Positions 24,153 through 32,523 of a stretch of DNA of 54,065 nt are shown here, piece after piece. The position numbers and the translations under genes were made by a program. This DNA is from CAYVTD01 sp964454445 (GTDB lineage Bacteria; Bacteroidota; Ignavibacteria; Kapaibacteriales; UBA2268): positions 1 to 54,065 of the forward strand of contig CAYVTD010000020.1 in NCBI GenBank assembly GCA_964454445.1, given 5' to 3'. Each line of letters starts with the position of its first letter. The first letter of the stretch is position 1. Below the pieces are notes generated by a model. The model was not told where the DNA came from. It saw nothing but the letters and a program-made list of their open reading frames with translations, and did no database searches.

Positions 24153-25499
24153 TTAAAATCCGCCTTGCCCGACTCGGCCCTTCATTTTGCCGCTTTTCAT
24201 AAATCCGTCATAGTGGCGCATCAAAAGATAAGATTCGATTTGCTGAAGAGTATCGAGTGCAACACCGACAATAATCAGCAAACTTGTACCTCCAAAGAAT
24301 TGGGCAAAAGAAGTATCAATATTTAAAAAATTCATTGCAAAAGTAGGCAATATAGCTACGATTGCAAGAAATATCGAACCGGGAAGAGTTATTCTAGTTA
24401 AAATTGTATCTATATGCTCTTTTGTCGGCAAGCCCGGGCGAATACCCGGGATATAGCCGCCTTGTTTTTTCATATTATCAGCCATTTCCTGTGGATTGAA
24501 TACAATGGCAGTATAGAAAAATGTGAAAAACACGACCATCAATCCATAAATTGTCGCATAGAAAAAGCTACCAGGGCTCAAAAGGTGTGCAAGCCATACT
24601 ATTGACGGGCTTGGTTCGGTAAAGAAGCTTAATATTGTATTTGGAATGAACATCAATGCCTGTGCAAATATGATAGGCATAACGCCAGCAGTGTTTACGC
24701 GCAAAGGGATATATTGGGTAACACCTCCCATAACTTTTCTGCCTACAACACGCTTTGCATACTGAACAGGTATCCTTCTGGCTCCTTGAGTTATCAAGAT
24801 AACGCCCGCAATAACAGCAACCAGGAAGGCTAGTATCATAATTTCAAATACCCACACTCTTCCGCCTGTCAACACATAAGTAAATTCTTTATATAAAGAT
24901 TGAGGAAATCTTGCTACAATACCAATCATAATGATTAGAGAGATTCCGTTGCCAATACCTCGTTCTGTTATCTGTTCGCCGAGCCACATCATAAATATAG
25001 TACCTGCAGTCAGCAGAAGCATTGCAGTGATAGTGAACAAGAAGCCAGGGGCAACAACAACATCAGCCATGCTTGTTAGCCGAATGCTAACTCCCCAGCC
25101 TTGCAAGCCAGCAATTACAACTGTTGCAACACGTGTATATTGGTTTATCCTTCGTCTGCCTTCTTCGCCTTCTTTTTGCAGTTTCTGTATTTCTGGTATC
25201 ACTATGCCAGCAAGCTGGAAAATGATAGAAGAAGTTATATAGGGCATAATTCCAAGTGCAAATATTGCGGCATTAGAAAAAGCACCACCGACGAAAAGGT
25301 CGAACATATCGAATACCGTTTTTGTCCCACTTTGTGCTGCGCCAGTGTTAGCTGCAATTAATGCCTCTACGTTGATACCAGGTAGTGTTATATACGCTCC
25401 AATGCGAACAACTATCAAAATACCGAGTGTAAAGACAAGACGCTCGCGAAGCTCTTGTATCTTGAAAATATTTTGAACTGTTTGTACGAAACTAGCCAT
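24153..25499 (-). CDS. secY: protein translocase channel subunit SecY
   Basis: 448 residues, ten membrane segments, the inner-membrane channel for Sec export and membrane insertion. The N-terminus is typical (MASFVQTVQNIFKIQELRER, then GAYITLPGIN), with the plug-region residues and the cytoplasmic loop RRIPVQYAKRVVGRK. The C-terminus ends LLMRHYDGFMKSGKMKGRVG. Its start overlaps the end of rplO by eight bases, implying coupled translation. SecE, its partner, is encoded at the far end of this window. Confidence 0.97.
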   Translation of the reverse strand: MASFVQTVQNIFKIQELRERLVFTLGILIVVRIGAYITLPGINVEALIAANTGAAQSGTKTVFDMFDLFVGGAFSNAAIFALGIMPYITSSIIFQLAGIVIPEIQKLQKEGEEGRRRINQYTRVATVVIAGLQGWGVSIRLTSMADVVVAPGFLFTITAMLLLTAGTIFMMWLGEQITERGIGNGISLIIMIGIVARFPQSLYKEFTYVLTGGRVWVFEIMILAFLVAVIAGVILITQGARRIPVQYAKRVVGRKVMGGVTQYIPLRVNTAGVMPIIFAQALMFIPNTILSFFTEPSPSIVWLAHLLSPGSFFYATIYGLMVVFFTFFYTAIVFNPQEMADNMKKQGGYIPGIRPGLPTKEHIDTILTRITLPGSIFLAIVAILPTFAMNFLNIDTSFAQFFGGTSLLIIVGVALDTLQQIESYLLMRHYDGFMKSGKMKGRVGQGGF

Positions 25500-25953
25500 G
25501 TATGGTTACCGTCCCTCCCGCAGATTCGATTTTTTGTTTTGCTGAATTAGTAAACTTGTGAGCAAGAACCTTCAAAGAGCTTTGCAATTCGCCATCACCT
25601 AAAATTTTCACAGGAAGACGCGATTTCTTTACCACTCCGAGTTTGAGTAAATTCTCGGGATTTACTACACCGTCTTCGAACATATTGCCATCAGCAAGCT
25701 CTTGCAAGCGACCTACATTGACCACTTGGTAAACTGTTCTAAAACGGTTGAAGAAGCCGAACTTAGGCACTCTTCTGTTCATTGGCATTTGTCCACCTTC
25801 AAAGCCGCGTCTCAAGGCGAAACCTGCCCGCGATTGCTGTCCTTTATGACCTTTTGTGGAGGTGCCTCCATGACCAGAGCCAACGCCTCTTGCGATGCGC
25901 TTTTTCTTTTTCTTTGCTCCTTCGGCGTACCGTAAATTGCCTATATGTTTCAT
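25492..25953 (-). CDS. rplO: 50S ribosomal protein L15
   Basis: uL15, 153 residues. It has the glycine/arginine-rich N-terminus (GVGSGHGGTSTKGHKGQQSR), then GFEGGQMPMNRRVPKFGF and a mixed alpha/beta C-terminal domain ending AGGTVTIHG. It is a late-assembly 23S rRNA-binding protein. It overlaps secY by eight bases and follows rpmD by 20. Confidence 0.96.
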   Translation of the reverse strand: MKHIGNLRYAEGAKKKKKRIARGVGSGHGGTSTKGHKGQQSRAGFALRRGFEGGQMPMNRRVPKFGFFNRFRTVYQVVNVGRLQELADGNMFEDGVVNPENLLKLGVVKKSRLPVKILGDGELQSSLKVLAHKFTNSAKQKIESAGGTVTIHG

Positions 25954-25973
25954 TATTTCACCACTATATTTTA

Positions 25974-26162
25974 TTATTCAGAAATTTCTTCCACTTCAAT
26001 TAGATGCTCGACTACTCTTATCATACCGCGTGTCTGAGGATTATCGGGCAATATATTCTGATAATTCGGTCTGCCAAGACCAAGCGCTTTTATTGTGTCT
26101 TTCTGCTTTTGAAGCCGTTTGATAACACTTCTTTTTTGCGTTATTTTTAATTTCATAGCCAT
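25974..26162 (-). CDS. rpmD: 50S ribosomal protein L30
   Basis: uL30, 62 residues, normal bacterial size. The pattern KITQKRSVIKRLQKQKDTIK...LGLGRPNY and IRVVEHLIEVEEI matches the family. It sits between rpsE and rplO as usual. Confidence 0.94.
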   Translation of the reverse strand: MAMKLKITQKRSVIKRLQKQKDTIKALGLGRPNYQNILPDNPQTRGMIRVVEHLIEVEEISE

Positions 26163-26200
26163 CTTACAACCTTAAAAAAGGGTTTAAAAAAACTGTTTCA

Positions 26201-26704
26201 CTATCCATAAATCACTTTTTGCACATCGATATTTCTACGTGCGGCTACTGCCTGAGCATCTTCTAACTGCATCAGCCCTTGCAATGCTGCTTTCACAGTG
26301 TTGTGTGGATTAGATGAGCCGAGACTCTTCGTAAGAACGTCTTGGACACCGGCAAGCTCTAAGATGGCTCGCACGCCACCGGCAGCAATTACGCCTGTAC
26401 CTGCTGTTGCAGGTCTTATTAAAATTTTTGCCGCTCCAAATTTACCCAAAACCTGATGTGGTATGGTATTGTCCTGAAGACGTATTTTTACAATGTTTTT
26501 CTTTGCAGCATCGGTGGCTTTAGTTACAGCGTCCACAACTTCGCTTGCTTTGCCGAGCCCAAAACCGACATGACCGGCTCCGTCTCCGACAACAACAATT
26601 GCAGAGAAACTGAAGCGTCTTCCGCCTTTAACTACTTTTGCCGTTCTTCCGACATAGACCAGCTTGTCGTTTAACACAAGCTCTGATGATTTTATTTTGC
26701 TCAA
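26201..26704 (-). CDS. rpsE: 30S ribosomal protein S5
   Basis: uS5, 167 residues, involved in decoding fidelity with S4 and S12. The N-terminal double-stranded-RNA-like domain has VVKGGRRFSFSAIVVVGDGA and GFGLGKASEVVDAV. The C-terminal domain has ILIRPATAGTGVIAAGGVRA. It lies 30 bases after rplR. Its fidelity partner S4 is not encoded in this window. Confidence 0.97.
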   Translation of the reverse strand: MSKIKSSELVLNDKLVYVGRTAKVVKGGRRFSFSAIVVVGDGAGHVGFGLGKASEVVDAVTKATDAAKKNIVKIRLQDNTIPHQVLGKFGAAKILIRPATAGTGVIAAGGVRAILELAGVQDVLTKSLGSSNPHNTVKAALQGLMQLEDAQAVAARRNIDVQKVIYG

Positions 26705-26734
26705 GACTTCTCCTTTGTCCTTAAATTATTGTCA

Positions 26735-27106
26735 TTAAAAATCAAGACCGGCGCTTCTGGCAGCATCAGCCAATGCTTTTACGCGTCCGTGGTACAAGAA
26801 ACCGTTTCTGTCGAAAACTACTCTTTTGATGTTTTTGTCGATTGCGCGTTTTGCTATTGCTTCGCCGACAAGCTTGCTTTTATCAATTTTTTTCATTTCC
26901 GGCTTGACTTCTGCTATGATATCTTTATCAGCAGTTGATGCCTGGACTAATGTTACGCCCTCGATGTCGTTGATTAATTGAGCATATATATGCTTTGCAC
27001 TTCTAAAGATATTCAGCCGAAGGCGCTCTTCGTTGCCGTGCACATCTTTTCTAACATGCATCTTGCGGCGCTGATACCTTTTTTGTTTTGACTCCAACCT
27101 GTCCAT
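26735..27106 (-). CDS. rplR: 50S ribosomal protein L18
   Basis: uL18, 123 residues, which brings 5S rRNA to the large subunit together with L5. It has a basic N-terminus (RLESKQKRYQRRKMHVRKDV), the segment RLNIFRSAKHIYAQLIND and the C-terminal FDRNGFLYHGRVKALADAAR. Normal size and place between rplF and rpsE. Confidence 0.96.
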   Translation of the reverse strand: MDRLESKQKRYQRRKMHVRKDVHGNEERLRLNIFRSAKHIYAQLINDIEGVTLVQASTADKDIIAEVKPEMKKIDKSKLVGEAIAKRAIDKNIKRVVFDRNGFLYHGRVKALADAARSAGLDF

Positions 27107-27150
27107 AGATAATCTTTAATTTATTAATTTTTTACAAATATTTCAATTTA

Positions 27151-27696
27151 TTACTTGGCAGTTGCCTTGCCTGCTTTTCTACGGATAAATTCGCCCTCAT
27201 AGCGAATTCCTTTGCCTTTATATGGTTCTGGTGGACGCAACTTTCTGATCCTTGCTGCTATTTCACCTATTAATTGCTTGTCTGCGCCCTTAATGTAAAT
27301 CGTATTGATAGGAGTCTTAGGCACTTCAAAAGAAATACCGTCGGGGGGCAATATCAAAACAGGGTGCGAGAAACCGAGACGAAACAATAGCCTATCGCCT
27401 GATAGCTCGACCTTGTAGCCGACTCCTTCGAATTTCAATGTTTTTGTAAAACCCTTCGACACGCCTTCTATCGCATTGAATACTAAAGAGCGGATGAGCC
27501 CATGTAGCGATTTACTCTTTTTCTCTTCATTTACTCTTGAAAAGGAAAGTATATTGTTTTCAATTTTATGCTCGATTACTTCGGGTATATTAACCGAAAG
27601 TTTTCCTTTTGGTCCCTTGACAGCAAACGTGCCTTCGTTTATGTTTACTTCCACTCCAAGGGGTATTTCTATTGGGTTTTTGCCTATACGTGACAC
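27151..27696 (-). CDS. rplF: 50S ribosomal protein L6
   Basis: uL6, 181 residues with two related domains. It starts MSRIGKNPIEIPLGVEVNIN and carries the C-terminal signature PEPYKGKGIRYEGEFIRRKA. It sits near the factor-binding site and the peptidyl transferase region. Normal size. Confidence 0.97.
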   Translation of the reverse strand: MSRIGKNPIEIPLGVEVNINEGTFAVKGPKGKLSVNIPEVIEHKIENNILSFSRVNEEKKSKSLHGLIRSLVFNAIEGVSKGFTKTLKFEGVGYKVELSGDRLLFRLGFSHPVLILPPDGISFEVPKTPINTIYIKGADKQLIGEIAARIRKLRPPEPYKGKGIRYEGEFIRRKAGKATAK

Positions 27697-27724
27697 GGCT
27701 TTAACTCCTTAATGATTAAATTTA

Positions 27725-28120
27725 TTACCATATTGTACACATAACTTCACCGCCGAGATTGAGCCGACGGGCTTCTTTATCGCATTTTATTCCTTGCGAA
27801 GTTGAAATAATGGCTGTGCCAAGACCATTATTAACGCGGGGTAACAACTGGGCAGAACTGTAAACTTTTCTTCCTGGTTTGCTGACCCTTTTTATTTCGC
27901 GTATGGTTGGCTCGCCTTTATAATATTTCAAGGTTATCTTGATACTACCTTGATAACCTACATCAATAAATTCATAGTCTGCGATATATCCTAAATCTTT
28001 TAGGATTTCGGTAATGGCTCTTTTTGTGTTCGAGCCGGGTATCTCGACAATTTTAAGTTTCGCTGCACCTGCATTGCGAATCCTTGTTAGATAGTCGCCT
28101 ATTGAATCTGTTACTGGCAT
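27725..28120 (-). CDS. rpsH: 30S ribosomal protein S8
   Basis: uS8, 131 residues, a primary 16S rRNA-binding protein of the central domain. It has DSIGDYLTRIRNAGAAKLKI at the N-terminus and the C-terminal signature GLGTAIISTSQGI and GGEVMCTIW. Standard length. In E. coli the equivalent protein represses the spc operon; no S8-like mRNA site is obvious to me here. Confidence 0.97.
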   Translation of the reverse strand: MPVTDSIGDYLTRIRNAGAAKLKIVEIPGSNTKRAITEILKDLGYIADYEFIDVGYQGSIKITLKYYKGEPTIREIKRVSKPGRKVYSSAQLLPRVNNGLGTAIISTSQGIKCDKEARRLNLGGEVMCTIW

Positions 28121-28143
28121 TTCTATTCCTTATATACTATTTT

Positions 28144-28413
28144 TTACCAACTTGCTTTTCTAATACCGGGGATTTTACCTTCTAGAGCCAACTGGCGGAA
28201 CACGTTTCTACAAAGCCCAAATTTTTTGTAAACGCCTCTGCCTCTGCCGGTGATAGTGCAGCGGTTTCTAACGCGTGAGGACGAGGAATTTCTTGGCAAT
28301 TTTTGCAGTGCCACGTAATCGCCATTTTCTTTTAGCTCGGTGCGCTTTTGCGAGTATTTTTGCACGAGCTTTTTTCTTTTTTCGTTTCTTACGTAAACTG
28401 AAGTTTTTGACAT
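28144..28413 (-). CDS. rpsN: 30S ribosomal protein S14, zinc-independent form
   Basis: uS14, 89 residues, matching the longer C-minus form: it lacks the paired CxxC zinc motifs and has only isolated cysteines (NRCTITGR, GLCRN). Terminal KIPGIRKASW is the family end. It follows rplE by six bases. Confidence 0.96.
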   Translation of the reverse strand: MSKTSVYVRNEKRKKLVQKYSQKRTELKENGDYVALQKLPRNSSSSRVRNRCTITGRGRGVYKKFGLCRNVFRQLALEGKIPGIRKASW

Positions 28414-28419
28414 ATTCTT

Positions 28420-29094
28420 TTAACCCTCAATCTTTTTAGTAAACGGAAATCCAAATTCTTTAAGAAGTGCGCGACCTTCCTCGTCAGTTTTGGCGCTCAT
28501 TACAAAAGTGATATCGAGGCCACTGATTCTGCCAACTTTATCGACATCAATTTCCGGGAAGATAATCTGTTCCTTAATGCCAACAGTATAATTGCCTCTG
28601 CCGTCGAAAGATTTGTCGTTAAAACCGCGGAAATCCCGGATACGGGGGGAGGCAATGTTTATAAATCTGTCTAAAAACTCGTACATACGTGCTCGTCTCA
28701 GCGTTACTTTACAGCCGATTGGCACACCTTGACGAAGCTTGAAGTTAGAAATTGCTTTCTTGGATTTGGTTACTGTTGGTCGCTGACCAGAAATTATTTC
28801 CAATTCGTTGACAGCATTTTGCAGCAGTTTCTGGTCTTGTGTTGCCTGTCCAATACCCATATTAAGTGTAATTTTTTCTAACTTTGGCACTTGCATTACC
28901 GACGAATAGCCAAATTTCTTTTTCAGCGCCGGCACAACTTCGTTGTTATAGAAATCTGCAAGCCGAGGTTTCGGCAGGGTCTCGCCTTTGTTCAGTTTAA
29001 CATCTTCGAGTCGCTTGCCTTCAGGTTTGAAATCAGCTTTCTTTGAAACCGCTCCGAACGGTGATGCACCTGCTTTTTTCTGTTGTTTTGCCAT
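28420..29094 (-). CDS. rplE: 50S ribosomal protein L5 with N-terminal extension
   Basis: uL5, which carries 5S rRNA. The core begins near residue 44 (LADFYNNEVVPALKKKFGYS, then VPKLEKITLNMGIGQA) and runs to the normal C-terminus (EEGRALLKEFGFPF). The first ~43 residues are an extra lysine-rich, proline-containing segment (AKQQKKAGASPFGAVSKKAD) not found in the common 180-residue form. The ATG lies 24 bases after rplX, so the extension is probably translated. Confidence 0.95.
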   Translation of the reverse strand: MAKQQKKAGASPFGAVSKKADFKPEGKRLEDVKLNKGETLPKPRLADFYNNEVVPALKKKFGYSSVMQVPKLEKITLNMGIGQATQDQKLLQNAVNELEIISGQRPTVTKSKKAISNFKLRQGVPIGCKVTLRRARMYEFLDRFINIASPRIRDFRGFNDKSFDGRGNYTVGIKEQIIFPEIDVDKVGRISGLDITFVMSAKTDEEGRALLKEFGFPFTKKIEG

Positions 29095-29118
29095 ATCTTT
29101 TCAATTCAATTATGTAAA

Positions 29119-29445
29119 TTATAAATCTTTTCTATTCGTTTTAGCATAGCGGATAGACATTCTTTTCCCGTCTTTTTCCACCCTGTTGATACCAATACGT
29201 GTAGCTAGTTTGTCGGAATCTACTATCATTACATTGGAGTAATCAACTGGCATTTCTTTGCTGACGATGCCTCCTTTTTGGTTTCTAGGGTTTGGCTTTT
29301 CGTGCTTTTTACGCAGATTTACTCCTTCGACCAAAATTTTGCCTTTCTTGGGATCTACTACGAGTACTCTATGTATATCTTCGCTGTTTCTATATTTGCC
29401 GCTGATGACTTTTACCATATCGCCTTTTTTAATTCTAAGTTTCAT
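29119..29445 (-). CDS. rplX: 50S ribosomal protein L24
   Basis: uL24, 108 residues, an early assembly protein with a KOW motif (KLRIKKGDMVKVISGKYRNS). The ATG at 29445 is chosen because GGAG stands just upstream and the family begins M-K-x-(R/H)-I-K-K-G-D. The upstream extension MIIYFVWRKR would overlap the leader and has no ribosome-binding site. Confidence 0.95.
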   Translation of the reverse strand: MKLRIKKGDMVKVISGKYRNSEDIHRVLVVDPKKGKILVEGVNLRKKHEKPNPRNQKGGIVSKEMPVDYSNVMIVDSDKLATRIGINRVEKDGKRMSIRYAKTNRKDL

Positions 29446-29480
29446 TCTTTTTCTCCAGACAAAATAAATAATCAATACTC

Positions 29481-29849
29481 TTAAATAACTTCCGGGGCTA
29501 AAGACACTATTTTCATATAGTTTTTTTCGCGTAATTCGCGTGCTACTGGTCCAAAAATACGTGTGCCTCTTGGTTCGCCTTGTGCATTGAGGATGACTGC
29601 GGCATTATCATCGAATCTGATATATGTGCCATCTTTTCTACGGGCTTCTTTATTAGTTCTGACTATCACTGCCTTGCACACTTCGCCTTTTTTAACGTTG
29701 GCGTTCGGGAGTGCTTTTTTCACAGATACGACTACCACATCACCTACTGAAGCAAATTTCTTGCTATGTCCGCCAAGAACTCTTATAATTTTGACTTTGC
29801 GGGCGCCGGAATTATCTGCTACGGCTAATGCTGATTCTTCTCTAACCAT
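29481..29849 (-). CDS. rplN: 50S ribosomal protein L14
   Basis: uL14, 122 residues, exact family length. It has ESALAVADNSGARKVKIIRV at the N-terminus and the closing GPVARELREKNYMKIVSLAP. It forms an intersubunit bridge. Start ATG follows rpsQ by 18 bases. Confidence 0.97.
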   Translation of the reverse strand: MVREESALAVADNSGARKVKIIRVLGGHSKKFASVGDVVVVSVKKALPNANVKKGEVCKAVIVRTNKEARRKDGTYIRFDDNAAVILNAQGEPRGTRIFGPVARELREKNYMKIVSLAPEVI

Positions 29850-29867
29850 TGTTCTATTCCTTAAAGA

Positions 29868-30494
29868 TTACTTAGCTCTTTCAACAATTTCAATCATTTC
29901 CCATCTTTTCAGGGCGCTTATGGGCTTATGTTCTCTAACTTTGACTATGTCTCCGATTTGACATGTGTTTTCTTCGTCATGTGCCATAAGTTTTTTCGAC
30001 CGTTTATAATATTTTTTATAAAGAGGATGCTTCACATGGCGTTCGATGGTAACAACAATAGTTTTATCCATTTTATTGGAAGATACCTTGCCTTGCATAA
30101 TCCTTTTATGTCCGCTTGCAGCGGTTTTCTTTTCATCAAATTGCTTCGGTTGTCTAACTGGTTCGGCAACAGTTTCGATAGCTTCTTCTTCAGCTTTTGG
30201 CTCAGCAAGCGAAGGCTCTTCGACTACCGCCACTTGTTCTGGTTCTCCGGCAACAATCACTTCTTCGGCAGTAGTATTAATTAATTGCTCTTGGGCATCA
30301 TTTCCGGCAGTTTCAACTGTCTCGGTGATTATTGTTTCTGTTTCTGATGTTTCTTCAGAAACTTGTGGCAAACTTTCGACTAGCGGTGCTTCAATTGCAA
30401 CATTCTCAGACTTATCATCGTGAATCTCTGTTTCTTTTTCTGGGAGATGACCGCCCTGAATTTCCTGCTCGAAATTATTTTTTTCGTTATCCAT
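29868..30494 (-). CDS. rpsQ: 30S ribosomal protein S17 with a long acidic N-terminal extension
   Basis: 208 residues, against about 85 in the usual uS17. The S17 core is residues ~128-208 (HKRIMQGKVSSNKMDKTIVV... to ALKRWEMIEIVERAK). Residues 1-120 are a low-complexity acidic arm: by my count 33 Asp/Glu and 6 Lys/Arg, with alternating E/V/T/A and proline (PSLAEPKAEEEAIETVAEPV). The ATG at 30494 lies six bases after the rpmC stop and has AGGA nine bases upstream, which supports translation of the extension. An internal ATG at 30098 (MQGKVSS) has AAGGA only two bases before it, so it is a poorer start. It would give a core lacking the first few conserved residues. Core function is binding of 16S helices 7 and 11 during assembly. 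Confidence 0.93.
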   Translation of the reverse strand: MDNEKNNFEQEIQGGHLPEKETEIHDDKSENVAIEAPLVESLPQVSEETSETETIITETVETAGNDAQEQLINTTAEEVIVAGEPEQVAVVEEPSLAEPKAEEEAIETVAEPVRQPKQFDEKKTAASGHKRIMQGKVSSNKMDKTIVVTIERHVKHPLYKKYYKRSKKLMAHDEENTCQIGDIVKVREHKPISALKRWEMIEIVERAK

Positions 30495-30500
30495 TTTCTA

Positions 30501-30716
30501 TTATCCTATTTTGCTTTTTGCTAATTCGCGTTCTTTAATAACAGTTTTCAAGCGCGCAATATCTTTGCGCAATATCGACAAGTACGAAGTGTCTTGAAGC
30601 TGCCTTAGAGCATGCTGGAATCTTTGCTTCGAGAGCGTTTCCTGCGTTTCTTTGAGGGATGTCTGCAGTTCCATGTCAGTCAATTCCCTGATGTCTTTAG
30701 TATTACGCGGTTTCAT
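30501..30716 (-). CDS. rpmC: 50S ribosomal protein L29
   Basis: uL29, 71 residues, an alpha-helical hairpin at the exit-tunnel rim near L23. It has DIRELTDMELQTSLKETQET and the C-terminal LRKDIARLKTVIKERELA. Its start overlaps the rplP stop by four bases (ATGA). Confidence 0.95.
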   Translation of the reverse strand: MKPRNTKDIRELTDMELQTSLKETQETLSKQRFQHALRQLQDTSYLSILRKDIARLKTVIKERELAKSKIG

Positions 30717-31135
30717 TCTTGCACCAAATCTATACGTGTTACAAATTTTGTTTTAATTGGGAGTTTGTGTGATGCAAGGCGTAATGCTTCCTGGGCATCG
30801 TTCTTATCGACGCCGGCAACTTCAAAAAGCACTCTGCCTGGTCTTACCACAGCCACCCAGCCCTCGGGGCTACCTTTACCACTGCCTTGTCGAGTCTCTG
30901 CTGGTTTTTTTGTATAGGGCTTATCAGGAAAAATCCTTATCCAGAGCTTGCCTTCACGTTTAAGAAAGCGATTTATAGCTATACGGGCAGATTCTATCTG
31001 GCGATTTGTGAGCCATGCTGCTTCTAAAGCTTTCAATCCATAAGCGCCAAAATGCACTTGACTACCTCTCAGAGCTTTGCCGCGCATCCTGCCTCGTTGC
31101 GTCTTCCTATACCGTATTCTTTTTGGTGATAACAT
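30713..31135 (-). CDS. rplP: 50S ribosomal protein L16
   Basis: uL16, 140 residues, near the A-site tRNA and needed for late 50S assembly. It begins MLSPKRIRYRKTQRGRMRGK and has WIRIFPDKPYTKKPAETRQG and GSPEGWVAVVRPGRVLFEVA. The arginine region modified in some bacteria is conserved. Overlaps rpmC by four bases. Confidence 0.97.
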   Translation of the reverse strand: MLSPKRIRYRKTQRGRMRGKALRGSQVHFGAYGLKALEAAWLTNRQIESARIAINRFLKREGKLWIRIFPDKPYTKKPAETRQGSGKGSPEGWVAVVRPGRVLFEVAGVDKNDAQEALRLASHKLPIKTKFVTRIDLVQE

Positions 31136-31188
31136 CTTAGTTTTTCAAATTTATTCTTAAAAATATTATTCTAATATAAGTTACAAGG

Positions 31189-31827
31189 TTAAATATTAGC
31201 TTTACCGATCACTTCGCCCTTGCAAATCCAAACTTTGATACCAATACTACCGTATATTGTTTGGGCTGTAGCTGTACCATAATCTATGTCGGCACGGAGA
31301 GTATGCAGAGGTATACGCCCTTCTTTGTATTGCTCAACTCTCGACATTTCTGCTCCGCCAAGGCGCCCTGAACACATCACGCGAATACCGAGTCCACCCA
31401 TTCTCATACAAGAGGAGACTGATTGTTTCATTGCCCGTCGGAAAGAGATTCTCCCTTCGATTTGCTGGGCAATATTCTCTGCAACGAGTGTAGCATCGTG
31501 CTCTGGTCTTTTTATCTCACTAATTAAAATCTTAACGTTTTTATTTGTAATCTTCGACAACTCTTTTTCCAATTGGGTAATATCCTTGCCTTTTGCGCCT
31601 ATGATAACGCCTGGGCGCGAAGTATTTATAGTTATTCTTACCTGTTTGGCTGTACGCTCGACAACAACTCTTGAAACACCTGCTTTTTGGAGCCGGTTTT
31701 TCAGGTAAGTTCTTATCTTGAAATCTTCGTGCAGTTTTTCTGCAGTATTTTTGCTGTCAATCCAATTTGAATCCCAGCCCCTTATAATGCCAAGCCTCAG
31801 GCCTATCGGATTAGTTTTCTGTCCCAA
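31189..31827 (-). CDS. rpsC: 30S ribosomal protein S3
   Basis: uS3, 212 residues. It has an N-terminal type II KH domain (TSRPGVIIGAKGKDITQLEK) and a C-terminal domain (RRAMKQSVSSCMRMGGLGIR, GRIPLHTLRADIDYG). It lines the mRNA entry tunnel and contributes to helicase activity. The start MGQKTNPIGLRLGIIRGWDS is canonical. The C-terminus ends soon after VWICKGEVIGKANI, without the extra tail of some relatives. Confidence 0.97.
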   Translation of the reverse strand: MGQKTNPIGLRLGIIRGWDSNWIDSKNTAEKLHEDFKIRTYLKNRLQKAGVSRVVVERTAKQVRITINTSRPGVIIGAKGKDITQLEKELSKITNKNVKILISEIKRPEHDATLVAENIAQQIEGRISFRRAMKQSVSSCMRMGGLGIRVMCSGRLGGAEMSRVEQYKEGRIPLHTLRADIDYGTATAQTIYGSIGIKVWICKGEVIGKANI

Positions 31828-31846
31828 AGTTTATAGCTCCTATATA

Positions 31847-32200
31847 TTAAAAATTTTCTTCAAGAGTCCTGACAACAATTGTCAAGTGATTACTACGTTT
31901 TCTTATTCTGTAAGCTCTGCCCATCGGTGCCGGGCTGATTCTTTTCATCGTAGCTCCTTGGTTTACAAAAGCTTCCTTTACCCATACCTTTTCCGGAGCA
32001 AACGTTTTGCCGTCTTCGAAATTAGACAGGTTGCTGATAGCTGAGCGTAACACATTCTCGACATCTTTAGCTACTATTTTATTTGTAAAGCGGAGGATGT
32101 CGAACGCCTCCGAAGCATTTTTACCTCTTATCAAGTCCACCACGAGTCTCATTTTGCGGGGTGAAGACCTCAAATATTTTTTTACGGCTCTAGTTTCCAT
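31847..32200 (-). CDS. rplV: 50S ribosomal protein L22
   Basis: uL22, about 117 residues, whose hairpin lines the exit tunnel. The start ATG at 32200 (METRAVKKYLR) has GGAG six bases upstream; the reading frame also extends to a TTG at 32212, which I judge not to be the start. It has SPRKMRLVVDLIRGKNASEA and the C-terminal PAPMGRAYRIRKRSNHLTIV. Confidence 0.96.
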   Translation of the reverse strand: METRAVKKYLRSSPRKMRLVVDLIRGKNASEAFDILRFTNKIVAKDVENVLRSAISNLSNFEDGKTFAPEKVWVKEAFVNQGATMKRISPAPMGRAYRIRKRSNHLTIVVRTLEENF

Positions 32201-32216
32201 TGTTTTCTCCAATACC

Positions 32217-32501
32217 TTATTTAGCTTTACGCTGATCTTTTCTATGTCCTGAATGTCCCCTATAGATTCTTGTTAGCGAAAATTCGCCAAGCTTGTGTCC
32301 CACCATATTTTCGCTGATATACACGGGGATAAATTTATTTCCGTTATGTACTGCTATTGTCAAGCCGACGAAATCGGGGGTTATCGTCGAGGCGCGAGAC
32401 CAAGTCTTAATAGCTTGCTTTTTCTTGCTTTCCTGAGCGATTTCTATCTTTCGTTGTAGCTTGTGATGAACGAAATAACCTTTTTTTAATGACCGGGACA
32501 T
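32217..32501 (-). CDS. rpsS: 30S ribosomal protein S19
   Basis: uS19, 94 residues, a head protein contacting S13. It has MSRSLKKGYFVHHKLQRKIE, then WSRASTITPDFVGLTIAVHN and the signature MVGHKLGEFSLTR. Normal size, 22 bases after rplB. Confidence 0.97.
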   Translation of the reverse strand: MSRSLKKGYFVHHKLQRKIEIAQESKKKQAIKTWSRASTITPDFVGLTIAVHNGNKFIPVYISENMVGHKLGEFSLTRIYRGHSGHRKDQRKAK

Positions 32502-32523
32502 TAATTCACCCTATAATAATTAA

